From the NCBI GenBank assembly GCA_016714895.1, contig JADKBV010000011.1, positions 124,001 through 188,000 on the forward strand: DNA of 64,000 nt, given 5' to 3'. Under the pieces are notes generated by a model that made no database searches, was not told the DNA's origin, and worked only from the letters and a program-made list of their open reading frames with translations. Origin of the DNA: Saprospiraceae bacterium. Its GTDB lineage: Bacteria; Bacteroidota; Bacteroidia; Chitinophagales; Saprospiraceae. Below are positions 8,822 to 17,214 of this stretch, piece by piece. Both the position numbers and the translations under genes were made by a program. Position 1 is the first letter of the stretch, and the number at the start of each line of letters is the position of its first letter.

Positions 8822-9370
8822 ATGAACTCCTTTTCTTTACCTTTATTGGCCATCGTTTTGTGGTCTGTTTTTTCTTGCAGCCAAAGTCAGAAATCAACTG
8901 AATTAAAACAGGCAGGTACCACCCTCTCCAATGAAAAAAACAGGCTAACTATGAAAATCGATGGCCGCGAATGGTCAGCAGACAGAGAGATATTCGGAAG
9001 TTATCACTTCAACGAGGCTCTGGGTCCCGGTCTGATCAATATAGCCGGTGTCAAAGGAGATCCGCCAAACGACCAACCCTTTAATATCAACCTATACAAC
9101 ACTTCCGGACCGGGTTTGTACAAGGTGGCCATCGCTCAGGGCGCTAAGACAAAAATACATGAAAATGTATGCCAACTCGCCCAATATACGCCGACTAATT
9201 ATTTGTGCGGAGGTTTAATGTTGGGAAATCAACTATCCGTCAACATTACCAAAGCTTCCAAAAATCCTCAAATAGTGGAAGCTACCTTCAGCGGTACAAT
9301 ACACTGTGTGGAAGGTAATACCCTGACTATTACTGACGGAAAATTTTATTATCACGAAAACAATGATTGA
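8822..9370 (+). CDS. Small lipoprotein, DUF6252-like
   Basis: The ATG at 8822 is chosen because it gives a lipoprotein signal (LLAIVLWSVFSC, lipid-modified Cys19). The upstream extension to 8726 overlaps the previous gene and lacks a signal. The 182-residue product contains KIDGREWSADREIFGSYHF and IAGVKGDPPNDQPFNINLYN, the 'ATIDGKEW...' style opening seen in Bacteroidota DUF6252-like lipoproteins, which are about this size. Two cysteines (near residues 118 and 129) may form a disulfide. It ends two bases before the next start, so it is co-translated with the SGNH-like lipoprotein. Confidence 0.6.
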   Translation: MNSFSLPLLAIVLWSVFSCSQSQKSTELKQAGTTLSNEKNRLTMKIDGREWSADREIFGSYHFNEALGPGLINIAGVKGDPPNDQPFNINLYNTSGPGLYKVAIAQGAKTKIHENVCQLAQYTPTNYLCGGLMLGNQLSVNITKASKNPQIVEATFSGTIHCVEGNTLTITDGKFYYHENND

Positions 9371-9372
9371 TC

Positions 9373-10218
9373 ATGAGCAAAATCGTTACCTTTTTTTTAT
9401 GTATCTTATGTGTTGCCTGCAACAAACCATCATCTGAAAATCCTGATGAAAACAACAATAATCCGAACTCAGAAATCGGACAGGGAAAACCGGGTATAGT
9501 CGGAACAGCCGGTGTGGCTTTTTGGGATGGTTTGCCGGATTCTGAAAAAAACAGAATCAAAGGTTGGAATACCTTGTTTCTTCATCAATCGGTAGGGCAG
9601 GACCTGGAAGAAGGTTGTAAAGCTAACGGCTTTCCCTGGGAATATTACGGCAACGGAGATAAGGTCGACAAAGGTCTGATGGGTGGTATATTTGTAGATG
9701 TTGGAAATATTCCAAACGGCAATCCCTATGAAAAAATCAGGGTTTTTAAAGAACAGATACTCAATAGTAAAGAGGTAGTCAAAATCGGGGTTTTTAAATT
9801 TGGTTATGCAGATATCGATGACGATAATTATCTACAGGTGGAGGCCACCTACAAAAACATGGTCGTTGAACTAAAGTCCGCTATTTCCGGATTCCGGATG
9901 GTACATGTAACGCCCCCTTTGGTTTTTTCTACCGAGCCTTATGATGGCAACAGTGCCCGGATGAAGGTAGGCCAATGGATGAAAACTACCTATGCCGCAA
10001 CAGATGTGATTTTTGATTTACAAGCACTGGAAAGCAATGATGGTGCCTGTCAGGTACAAGGTGTATGGCGCATTTGTGAGGAAAACCGAAACTCGGCATC
10101 CGACCCAAGCGATGTCAACGGTATCGATACCTCTCCCGGTCAGGGACACATCGGCAAAAAGGCAGGCCAACGTATCGCCAAAGCTTTATTGATGAGCATC
10201 TACAATTCCGGAAAATAA
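9373..10218 (+). CDS. Lipoprotein with SGNH/GDSL-hydrolase-like domain
   Basis: A 281-residue protein from the ATG at 9373 (a TTG at 9367 is also in frame, but the ATG restores the lipobox VACN at normal spacing). After an Asn-rich linker it reads NTLFLHQSVGQDLEEG, which resembles block I of atypical SGNH hydrolases in which the nucleophile region is written HxSVG. Later, RMVHVTPPLVF and QGHIGKKAGQRIAKALL resemble block V (the His-containing motif). Classical blocks II and III are not evident, so catalytic activity is uncertain. It is transcribed with the neighbouring lipoproteins. Confidence 0.55.
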   Translation: MSKIVTFFLCILCVACNKPSSENPDENNNNPNSEIGQGKPGIVGTAGVAFWDGLPDSEKNRIKGWNTLFLHQSVGQDLEEGCKANGFPWEYYGNGDKVDKGLMGGIFVDVGNIPNGNPYEKIRVFKEQILNSKEVVKIGVFKFGYADIDDDNYLQVEATYKNMVVELKSAISGFRMVHVTPPLVFSTEPYDGNSARMKVGQWMKTTYAATDVIFDLQALESNDGACQVQGVWRICEENRNSASDPSDVNGIDTSPGQGHIGKKAGQRIAKALLMSIYNSGK

Positions 10219-10677
10219 ATGAGTCCGTTCACCACATTTATTTTCAGAATGCTACTGGTAACAGGAGGATGTATATTGTTGTATATCATCGGAAAACCTG
10301 TAGTGGAAACGATACAGTTCCAAATCAATGGTGAGTCCGTACAAGGAATCGTCATCGGTTTCAGAGGAAGCAAAAACAGTACAACCGTTTTTGAAGATAA
10401 TACCGCAAAATACAGAACAAAATACAGAGCGCGCCGTCCGGTGTATCGTTATCCTATCAAGTCAGGCAGTCTCGATTCATTGGATGGATATGCCAAATCA
10501 ACCATCATTTTTCCTTGGCTTAATTTTGAACGGCACGAAAGGGTAAAAGTGGTTATGGATGCTAAGGATCCTTCGCGTTCCCATATTTTCAGTCCCGGGA
10601 TCTTTTTTACAGATTTTTTGCTGATAGTACTGTGTCTGTACATGATAAAATTGGGGTTTACAAGACCTCATTCATGA
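10219..10677 (+). CDS. DUF3592-like membrane protein
   Basis: A 152-residue protein starting at the base after the previous stop codon. It has a hydrophobic helix at residues 8-28 and another at 128-146, with a beta-rich extracytoplasmic segment between them. QINGESVQGIVIGFRGSKNST and RYRARRPVYRYPIKSGSLDS follow the pattern of DUF3592 (W-x-G-x-V followed by P-V-x-x-x). The role of the family is unknown. It terminates the 7.8-10.7 kb gene string. Confidence 0.6.
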   Translation: MSPFTTFIFRMLLVTGGCILLYIIGKPVVETIQFQINGESVQGIVIGFRGSKNSTTVFEDNTAKYRTKYRARRPVYRYPIKSGSLDSLDGYAKSTIIFPWLNFERHERVKVVMDAKDPSRSHIFSPGIFFTDFLLIVLCLYMIKLGFTRPHS

Positions 10678-10742
10678 ATAAACCTTTTTATTCGCAAAAT
10701 ATCATGTAATTTTCACCTTTGAATTTTATTTTAATCATCCTG

Positions 10743-13700
10743 ATGTTCTGCCAAAACTTTTGGTTCCGTTTTTTGACCACCATCCTGCTGTTTGGATGGC
10801 AAATCTGTTTGTTTGCCCAAACGGAATTCAGAGCTCAAACGTATACGTTAAAAGATGGACTGAGTTCTGAATATTGCAGAAGTATGTACCGGGCCAAAAC
10901 CGGTTTTTTATGGATTTCATCTGACAAAGGTTTGAACAGGTTTGACGGAAATTCTTTTTATACTTTCCGACATCGTCCCGAAGATGTCCATTCGATAGCA
11001 AATAATAGTTGTAACGGAATATTGGAAGACCGCAAAGGCAGACTTTGGATTAATACGGACGACGGGATTAGTCTGTTTGACCGAAAAAAGCAAACATTTC
11101 AGAATTTTTATCCGGACACATCCGTTTTACCCGTAGAGGGTCTGAGTTATACGGATATGGCCGAAGATCAAAAGGGAAATATCTGGATCGGTGGGTACTA
11201 CGATGTTTTGATTTTTAACCCGAAAACCTCTCTTTTTGAAAAAAGCGGCTGGTATGATTTTGCACTCCGATCAGGTATTATCAAAGAAGAAAAAAGAAAC
11301 AGCATTACACAAAGTATACAAAAAAAATCGGATACAGAATTGTGGCTGATGACAGTGTACGGACTATTTTCCGTTCATACGCCGACCAAAACGTACACTT
11401 ACCACCCGAATCATTTGATTGAGGATTATTTTGCTTTTGTTTTACACCATATTGACCAAAACGGTGTCCTTTGGATCGGCACCTATGACCAGTGTTTTTA
11501 TAGTTATGACCCGAAAACCCTTTTATGGACTCACTTTACATGTCCACCAAGACAAAAAGGGGTTTCAGATGTGATTTCCGATATTCAGGGTTACGATGAA
11601 AATATCCTGATGATGACCCGGTCAGATGACATTTTTTTATTTTACACCCAAACCGGCGAATGGAAACCTTTTGTTTGGAATGATAAAATCCCAAATCTGT
11701 CAACAAATTTTTATTTCCAAACACTGTTGTCCGGCGATGATATCTACATAACAGGATCAGGAAGTCAGCCATTTATACATCTTTCCCGAAAAAAGCCGCT
11801 GATTAAAAAAACAAAAATACCATTGCCAGCGAATACCGCCAACAACCACAGTTATGTCACCGGTGAAGGTAAGATTTTGACAGGCGACTGGGACAAAAAC
11901 CGGATTTTTGTATGTGACGAAGGTGCTTGCGAGGTTTTGACAACTAAAACCGGAAATGCCGATCTCGGCAACTTACAATTGTATTATTATTCGAAAAGTG
12001 GAGATCACTATTTTTCTACCAGTAAGAACGTGTATCAATGGAATACTTCAGATTTTACCGTTCAGTTGTTATCCGAAAACACTCGCGATCCGCAGACAGA
12101 ATTCAGAAATTTTACAGAAGATGCCAGGGGAAATATCTATATCCGCGAAAGACAAAAAGGGATTTTTTACCTCAAAAAAGGGAAGTCGTCCCTGGAATAT
12201 TTTGAATGCGACATTCGAAGTGGCAACTACAGCGCTTTGTATTATGATAAAACTACCGATAAATTGTGGCTTGCTTCAGAAAAAAATGGTTTATACATCG
12301 TCGACCCGGAAACGCGGAAGTTTAAAAATTATCCGATCACCCATCTTGCCCGCACCAAAAAGGGGTTTATTTATGATATATCGGGAGACGATCAGGGCAA
12401 TGTATTTTTATTAATCGCCAATCGGGGTTTGCTTCACCTGAACAGCCGGGACATGATTCCAAAATTATATACTACATTGGATGGTCTACAAAGTGATGCT
12501 GTAAAATACGGTTGTACCAACCAAAACATGTATTGGTTTACTTCCGAATCGGGATTAATGGCATTTGATTATAAACAAAAAAGGTTTTATTCTTTTGAAA
12601 ATGAACCGGATAACAAATTGTTTTCGTATCGTATATTTCCGGATCGTGAAGGCAATATCACACAAAACCTGTATCCCGAACAAATTATCACCTTTGACAA
12701 AAATACATTTTTCAACCAAAAATTTACTTCAAAAATTTATTTAAAAGAAGCCAAACTTTCAGGAAAAATTATACCTTCCGACTCTTTGTTTTTTGTGCCC
12801 TATGACCAAAATAATTTTGTATTTTTATTCGGTAATATCGGACCTTCGGGGCTGAACCATTTGGAATACCAATACAGAATAAACGGTCAGAGCTGGCAAT
12901 CCCTCGAAAACAGCACCATAGGTTTGTACAATCTTGGTCCGGGCTCTTACCTTATTCAGGTGGCTCATAAGTATGATCTGAAAAATATGTTTACCCTCAA
13001 AGTACGGGTGATTCCTCCCTGGTGGAAAACAACATGGTTTTACACTTTTTTGGTCATATCATTTTTGGTAATGATATACGGATTGTACAAAAAAAGAATT
13101 TCCTCCGTCAGAAAAGAAGAAGCTGAAAAAAATCAACTGAAACAACAAATAGCAGAAATAGAAATGACGGCACTCCGGGCACAAATGAATCCTCATTTTA
13201 TTTTCAATTGTCTCAATTCGATCAATCGTTTTATTCTCGTCCATGATACCGAAGCTGCTTCTGCCTACCTGACTAAATTTTCACGACTCATCAGGCTGAT
13301 TCTCGATGGCAGTCGGGAGGATTTTGTCACTTTGGATAAAGAAATCGAGGCTTTAAGACTATATATAGAAATGGAATCCATGCGATTTTCGGATAGTTTT
13401 GAATGGAAAATCGTTATCGATCCGAATGTCCGTATGGAAAATGTACTTTTACCACCACTTTTGCTCCAACCATATGTCGAAAATGCTATTTGGCACGGAC
13501 TGATGCAGGCACCTCCGGCTGAACCCAAAAAATTGACGATACACATACACCAATCGGAAGAAAAATTGATCATTGAAATATCAGACAATGGTATAGGCAG
13601 AAAAAAAGCTTTGGAAATCAAAAGCAAAGATGGTAATAAACATAAATCTTATGGTATAACCCTTACGGAAGAAAGGTTGAAACTGATGGGAAAAATCAAA

Positions 13701-13790
13701 GGGATAACCACCGAAGTGTTGATTGAAGACCTTGTTGACTTTCAGCAAAAAGCATCAGGTACAAAAGTTATTCTGTATATTCACACATAA
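10743..13790 (+). CDS. Reg_prop sensor histidine kinase, LytS/YehU-type
   Basis: A protein of about 1015 residues, started at the ATG at 10743 because this gives a clean signal sequence (LTTILLFGWQICLFAQ); a TTG at 10719 would only add eight residues. It has two seven-bladed Reg_prop beta-propellers (KDGLSSEYCRSM..., GFLWISSDKGLNRFDG and repeats), then a Y_Y_Y domain (YRINGQSWQSL), a transmembrane helix near residue 770, and a cytoplasmic His_kinase domain. The histidine lies in ALRAQMNPHFIFNCLNSI, and the ATPase motifs are QPYVENAIWHGLM (N box) and ISDNGIGRKKA. It senses an unknown extracellular signal, probably a glycan or its fragments. It is followed 13 bases later by a LytTR response regulator. 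Confidence 0.9.
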   Translation: MFCQNFWFRFLTTILLFGWQICLFAQTEFRAQTYTLKDGLSSEYCRSMYRAKTGFLWISSDKGLNRFDGNSFYTFRHRPEDVHSIANNSCNGILEDRKGRLWINTDDGISLFDRKKQTFQNFYPDTSVLPVEGLSYTDMAEDQKGNIWIGGYYDVLIFNPKTSLFEKSGWYDFALRSGIIKEEKRNSITQSIQKKSDTELWLMTVYGLFSVHTPTKTYTYHPNHLIEDYFAFVLHHIDQNGVLWIGTYDQCFYSYDPKTLLWTHFTCPPRQKGVSDVISDIQGYDENILMMTRSDDIFLFYTQTGEWKPFVWNDKIPNLSTNFYFQTLLSGDDIYITGSGSQPFIHLSRKKPLIKKTKIPLPANTANNHSYVTGEGKILTGDWDKNRIFVCDEGACEVLTTKTGNADLGNLQLYYYSKSGDHYFSTSKNVYQWNTSDFTVQLLSENTRDPQTEFRNFTEDARGNIYIRERQKGIFYLKKGKSSLEYFECDIRSGNYSALYYDKTTDKLWLASEKNGLYIVDPETRKFKNYPITHLARTKKGFIYDISGDDQGNVFLLIANRGLLHLNSRDMIPKLYTTLDGLQSDAVKYGCTNQNMYWFTSESGLMAFDYKQKRFYSFENEPDNKLFSYRIFPDREGNITQNLYPEQIITFDKNTFFNQKFTSKIYLKEAKLSGKIIPSDSLFFVPYDQNNFVFLFGNIGPSGLNHLEYQYRINGQSWQSLENSTIGLYNLGPGSYLIQVAHKYDLKNMFTLKVRVIPPWWKTTWFYTFLVISFLVMIYGLYKKRISSVRKEEAEKNQLKQQIAEIEMTALRAQMNPHFIFNCLNSINRFILVHDTEAASAYLTKFSRLIRLILDGSREDFVTLDKEIEALRLYIEMESMRFSDSFEWKIVIDPNVRMENVLLPPLLLQPYVENAIWHGLMQAPPAEPKKLTIHIHQSEEKLIIEISDNGIGRKKALEIKSKDGNKHKSYGITLTEERLKLMGKIKGITTEVLIEDLVDFQQKASGTKVILYIHT

Positions 13791-13803
13791 ATTTTCTTTT
13801 TTT

Positions 13804-14535
13804 ATGACAGCCGTAATCATTGATGATGAAGTATATTGTTCTGATGTAGTTTGTATTTTATTGACAAAATATTGCCCTGAGGTAGAAATCACGGCTGTTT
13901 TTAACGATGTACTGCCGGCAAAAGAATTCCTTCGTGAAAACCAACCGGATATTGTCTTCCTTGATATTGAAATGCCGCGGTTGAATGGTTTTGATCTGTT
14001 ACTTCAGTCGGGCAACATATCTTCCCGGATAATATTTACGACAGCTTATGACCAATATGCAGTCAAAGCATTCCGGTTTAATGCCGTTGATTACCTGCTT
14101 AAACCGATTGATAAAGACGAATTAATAGCAGCCGTCAAAAAATCATCCGGAGGTTTGCCCTCTGAGAAGATTACGCACCTGCAATATCTTAGTCAGACAA
14201 AAGTACCCGAAAAAATTTTATTGCCTATAGGCAATGAAATCGTATTTGTTTTGGTCAGTGACATCATTTGTTGTGAAGCGGACGGCAGTTATTGCAGGAT
14301 TTATTGTAAAGATGTTGAAAAACCGTACCTCTTATCCAAAACCTTACGTGATATTGAAGAATTATTAAACAATCCCGGTTTTTTCAGACCACATACCTCC
14401 TGGCTGGTTCAGGAATCTTATGTCAGAAAGCTTATAAAAGGTGACGCTTTGGAGATAATTTTGCCCGGTGATCTCCGGATTCCTGTAGCCAGAAGCAAAC
14501 GTTTGGAAGTAATGGACAGATTAACCAAACAGTAA
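13804..14535 (+). CDS. LytTR family response regulator
   Basis: The ATG at 13804 is chosen because MTAVIIDDE is the canonical receiver start; the longer frame overlaps the kinase gene. Receiver domain, residues 1-120: the acidic pair DD near residue 7, phospho-acceptor Asp54 in FLDIEMPRLNG, and Lys in LKPIDKDEL. LytTR DNA-binding domain, residues about 140-243: VSDIICCEADGSYCRIY, SKTLRDIEELL, FFRPHTSWLV. It is the output partner of the kinase just upstream. Its targets are unknown; the nearby exported-protein genes are candidates only by position. Confidence 0.9.
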   Translation: MTAVIIDDEVYCSDVVCILLTKYCPEVEITAVFNDVLPAKEFLRENQPDIVFLDIEMPRLNGFDLLLQSGNISSRIIFTTAYDQYAVKAFRFNAVDYLLKPIDKDELIAAVKKSSGGLPSEKITHLQYLSQTKVPEKILLPIGNEIVFVLVSDIICCEADGSYCRIYCKDVEKPYLLSKTLRDIEELLNNPGFFRPHTSWLVQESYVRKLIKGDALEIILPGDLRIPVARSKRLEVMDRLTKQ

Positions 14536-14607
14536 ACAGGTCTTTAAATTCTCTGAAGACCATGCTGTAAAAGGACGGTGAAGTCTGTGTGTTAAACCAT
14601 CAGAATA

Positions 14608-15219
14608 TTATTTTTTTTCCATTCGTTCGATAGCTTTCAAAACCTCTTCTCTGTTTTTGGCCGATTTGATAAAGTCGGGGAGTTTTTCGACCATGGTCAT
14701 TTTAAACCGGTCTGTTGTTCTTTCCCGCAGTTTAGATCCTACATAATCCTTGATTTCCAGCAAATGTTGTAGATTGAATGCCCATATTTCTTCACCTTTT
14801 ACCTCATCAGTATACCAAAGGGGCAGACCAAAGGCAGGGTCAGATATTCGGCCTGTCTGATATTTCTGATATATTATGGTCAGATTTTCGCTTACTTTGT
14901 TGATGGTGTCACAAGATGAACATCTGATATTTGTATATTTCGGAATCTTTTTGAAAGGTTCTGTTCCAAGATCCAACCAATTAAGACATTCCGAACATTT
15001 TGCTTTACCGGAATACACATACCTGATCAAACTACTCATTTTTTCAGAAAAAAAACAGGAAGGACAATGCCATTGTGCATTTTTATAATCTAAAAAATGT
15101 GGCAGTTGTACTTCTGCTTTAGCTTCACACTTCGGACAAACAATCGCAAAGGTTTCCATAAAGTCATACAACCTTTTTGGTTCACCGGTATATCGCATCC
15201 ATTCAAATTTTATTGCCAA
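14608..15219 (-). CDS. Four-CxxC zinc-ribbon protein
   Basis: A 203-residue soluble protein with four CxxC pairs: CPKC near residue 28, CPSC near 52, CSEC near 74 and CSSC near 99. They can form two zinc ribbons. The C-terminal half (EEIWAFNLQHLLEIKDYVGSKLRER and SAKNREEVLKAIERM) is helical. I have seen this architecture as an uncharacterised Bacteroidota/Proteobacteria family whose role is not established. Its start overlaps the upstream membrane protein gene by ten bases, so the two are translationally coupled. It is the last gene of a four-gene minus-strand unit. Confidence 0.65.
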   Translation of the reverse strand: MAIKFEWMRYTGEPKRLYDFMETFAIVCPKCEAKAEVQLPHFLDYKNAQWHCPSCFFSEKMSSLIRYVYSGKAKCSECLNWLDLGTEPFKKIPKYTNIRCSSCDTINKVSENLTIIYQKYQTGRISDPAFGLPLWYTDEVKGEEIWAFNLQHLLEIKDYVGSKLRERTTDRFKMTMVEKLPDFIKSAKNREEVLKAIERMEKK

Positions 15220-15533
15220 TGTATCGGTCCGTTAAAAAAGAGCAATCCTATAAATATCCAGATGACAGAAAGGACAAACGTACCGATAAGGATACCCACA
15301 GCTATCCAAAATTGTTCCGGAACAAATCCAAATCTGTAGGATAAATAAAAACCACAACCCATGATAATACTTCCGGCCAGAAATATCATAGCTTCAGAGG
15401 TTTTTTTATAAGGGTCAAACAGATTATAAAAAAAGTTGAAAAAATAAAACAGGGCAATGAGGATGCTGATTCCTGTTGCAAGGTAATAAAACCATTTAGA
15501 TAAATTTTCCATTATTTTTGTTTTTAGTTCCAT
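15210..15533 (-). CDS. Three-helix membrane protein
   Basis: 107 residues from 15533; an internal ATG at 15512 (MENLSKWFYYL) is an equally good start. There are hydrophobic segments at about residues 15-35, 48-66 and 75-97. It overlaps the gene upstream by ten bases if the first start is used, and the zinc-ribbon gene downstream by ten. I do not recognise a family. The overlapping arrangement with another three-helix protein suggests both may be subunits of one membrane assembly. Confidence 0.6.
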   Translation of the reverse strand: MELKTKIMENLSKWFYYLATGISILIALFYFFNFFYNLFDPYKKTSEAMIFLAGSIIMGCGFYLSYRFGFVPEQFWIAVGILIGTFVLSVIWIFIGLLFFNGPIHWQ

Positions 15534-15841
15534 TTACCACCTGAAGAAATCACCAGTAAAATAGCCCACAATACATATAGTAATATAGCTGTCACAGGCA
15601 AAAAAAACAAGGCTTTAAAAATAAAGTGTACAGATGTGCCGGTCCCAAGTTTATAACCTATGAATGTCACGGTGCCAAACAGAACAGCGCAAATGAGATA
15701 GATCAAAGGTAATCGGAAAGATTCATCATGCCCTAAACGTGTATTGGCAAAATATACAAACAGGTGCATGATAGCCATATAGCCGGTATATAGTGTAGCA
15801 CCACCATACATTAGAGAAAGAATGGTTTGAAGTACTTTCAT
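15524..15841 (-). CDS. Small multi-pass membrane protein
   Basis: A 105-residue protein with three hydrophobic segments (about residues 8-30, 45-65 and 75-98). There is no signal-peptide cleavage site and no recognisable family. It is coupled by overlap to the next membrane protein and lies 92 bases downstream of the secreted DUF3828-like gene. The role is unknown; position suggests membership of the 14.6-16.5 kb unit. Confidence 0.6.
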   Translation of the reverse strand: MKVLQTILSLMYGGATLYTGYMAIMHLFVYFANTRLGHDESFRLPLIYLICAVLFGTVTFIGYKLGTGTSVHFIFKALFFLPVTAILLYVLWAILLVISSGGKWN

Positions 15842-15933
15842 ATTTTAGGATTTAAACGTTTGATTTGCCCGGAAATTCTGCAGCAAAAGTGATTTATTGT
15901 ATGTTTATATAAATTTTTCATTTTTTGAAATCC

Positions 15934-16506
15934 TTAATCCGGTTCTTTGAGTGAAATGTAATCGATCAGCCATTTTCCTTCAATGTTGCTCAATTCGATA
16001 ATGTATTTCCATTCTTCCCAACGGGTATGAACGATTACAACGGCTGATTGGTCATCCATATCAAATTTTTCATAACGAAGGGTGGTTATATGATTGAGTA
16101 CTTCTTCGGGTTCCTGCGTGAGAAGAACCAAATCCATGTCAAAACCTTCGGGAGGTCCTTCAATTTGGATGTTGATTTTAAAATTTTCGGCCTGGTCATC
16201 AAAGTACTTTTTCCATAGCTCAGTGTATACATCGGAGATAAACCCCGTACTTTTTAGTTCATTCAAAAATTGTTTACAATGGTTGGTATCAACCTGATAA
16301 TGTCCGGAATCATCTGTGTAGGTCAGGCTGTATTGGTACAACCGGAAATAATGGTCTTTATACCATGTCAAAAATCCTTCAATGGATTGAATTATATGTT
16401 TCGGGACGGTGGTATCTGTTTTTTTGTTTGTTGGATGTGTGTTCTGAGACAGGGCGGGAAGCTGTAAAACCAAAAACGAAAAAATAATGACCGCAAAAAA
16501 CTTCAT
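15934..16506 (-). CDS. Secreted DUF3828-like protein
   Basis: A 190-residue protein with a signal peptide (FFAVIIFSFLVLQLPALSQ). The mature segment SIEGFLTWYKDHYFRLYQ opens like DUF3828 proteins. Later, DMDLVLLTQEPEEVL and WKYIIELSNIEGKWLIDYISL resemble their final strand pair, an NTF2-like fold. Gram-negative DUF3828 proteins are periplasmic and of unknown function. It is the promoter-proximal gene of the minus-strand unit ending at 14608. Confidence 0.6.
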   Translation of the reverse strand: MKFFAVIIFSFLVLQLPALSQNTHPTNKKTDTTVPKHIIQSIEGFLTWYKDHYFRLYQYSLTYTDDSGHYQVDTNHCKQFLNELKSTGFISDVYTELWKKYFDDQAENFKINIQIEGPPEGFDMDLVLLTQEPEEVLNHITTLRYEKFDMDDQSAVVIVHTRWEEWKYIIELSNIEGKWLIDYISLKEPD

Positions 16507-17118
16507 GATTTATTAAATATTCGTCAAAGGTAGGGTTGTATGGCAAATGCTGAAAATGATTCAACATGAAGCGTGTGATAATGGCTTTTAACAGTATCTT
16601 TTTTGTTTTGTAGTGTTTTGAGATGAGCGTTAGCTGTTACCAGATTCTGGTTCTTTTATTCCTTTAGTCACTGTAAATACCTGCAAAGGATTTTGAAAAT
16701 TGAGTTTCTGTATCTTAACCTTTGCTCAGGAGATTTGAAAAGTTAATGATATACCTTATGGATAGGCTCACTTAATTTTGATGGTTGGGCTTTAAGATTA
16801 TTTTTGTAAACTGATTTTTGCATCTAAAAAGATCTTTTGTATTCAGTTTGATACCCATGAACTTATTTTATAAAATTCTCATTTTTATTCTCCCGGATAA
16901 AAAGATGTAGTCCTTCATTTTTTATATCAAAATCACAAAATGAAGTAACATGCTCATGTGTACTGTTGTAGTACATAAGCTAACGTATTGAAAATATTTG
17001 ACTTGTAGCCGGTAAGGTTTTTTTTTGATAATCCTTTCGGAATATATTTGTAAAAGGTTGTAATAACTCCTGTTGATGAGATATTTTGACGTGATGTAGT
17101 ATTGATGTAGTTAAATTA
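16507..17118. other. Long AT-rich divergent intergenic region
   Basis: About 610 bases between the divergently transcribed secreted DUF3828-like gene and the utilisation-locus promoter. I see no protein-coding frame with normal composition. The stretch has several poly-T runs and weak TTTG-containing motifs but no convincing RNA gene. The next 96 bases hold the promoter annotated separately. Confidence 0.5.
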
Positions 17119-17149
17119 TTGTTAACAATATGATAATAATGTAGCTTTG
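17119..17149 (+). promoter_or_regulatory. Bacteroidota-type promoter of the utilisation locus
   Basis: TTG at 17119-17121, a 20-base spacer, then TAGCTTTG at 17142-17149. This fits the known Bacteroidota sigma-ABfr consensus (TTTG, 19-21 bases, TAnnTTTG). It predicts a start near 17156 and a leader of about 59 bases before the ATG at 17215. Confidence 0.55.
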
Positions 17150-17159
17150 ACCTTTCTTA

Positions 17160-17176
17160 CTGACCATTTTGGTCAG
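17160..17176. promoter_or_regulatory. Palindrome at the predicted transcription start
   Basis: CTGACCA-TTT-TGGTCAG is a perfect 7-base inverted repeat with a three-base loop. It begins about four bases after the predicted start of the locus transcript. It may be an operator for a regulator of the glucan locus or a stabilising 5' hairpin in the leader. There is no T tract, so it is not a terminator. Confidence 0.4.
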
Positions 17177-17214
17177 CCAATGTAACCATTTACTTATAAA
17201 CAAAAACATTTGAT

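Noticed and set aside
17043..17050. TATATTTG as promoter of the glucan locus
   Set aside because: The -33 spacing is only 15 bases and the leader would be long. TAGCTTTG at 17142 with a 20-base spacer is better.
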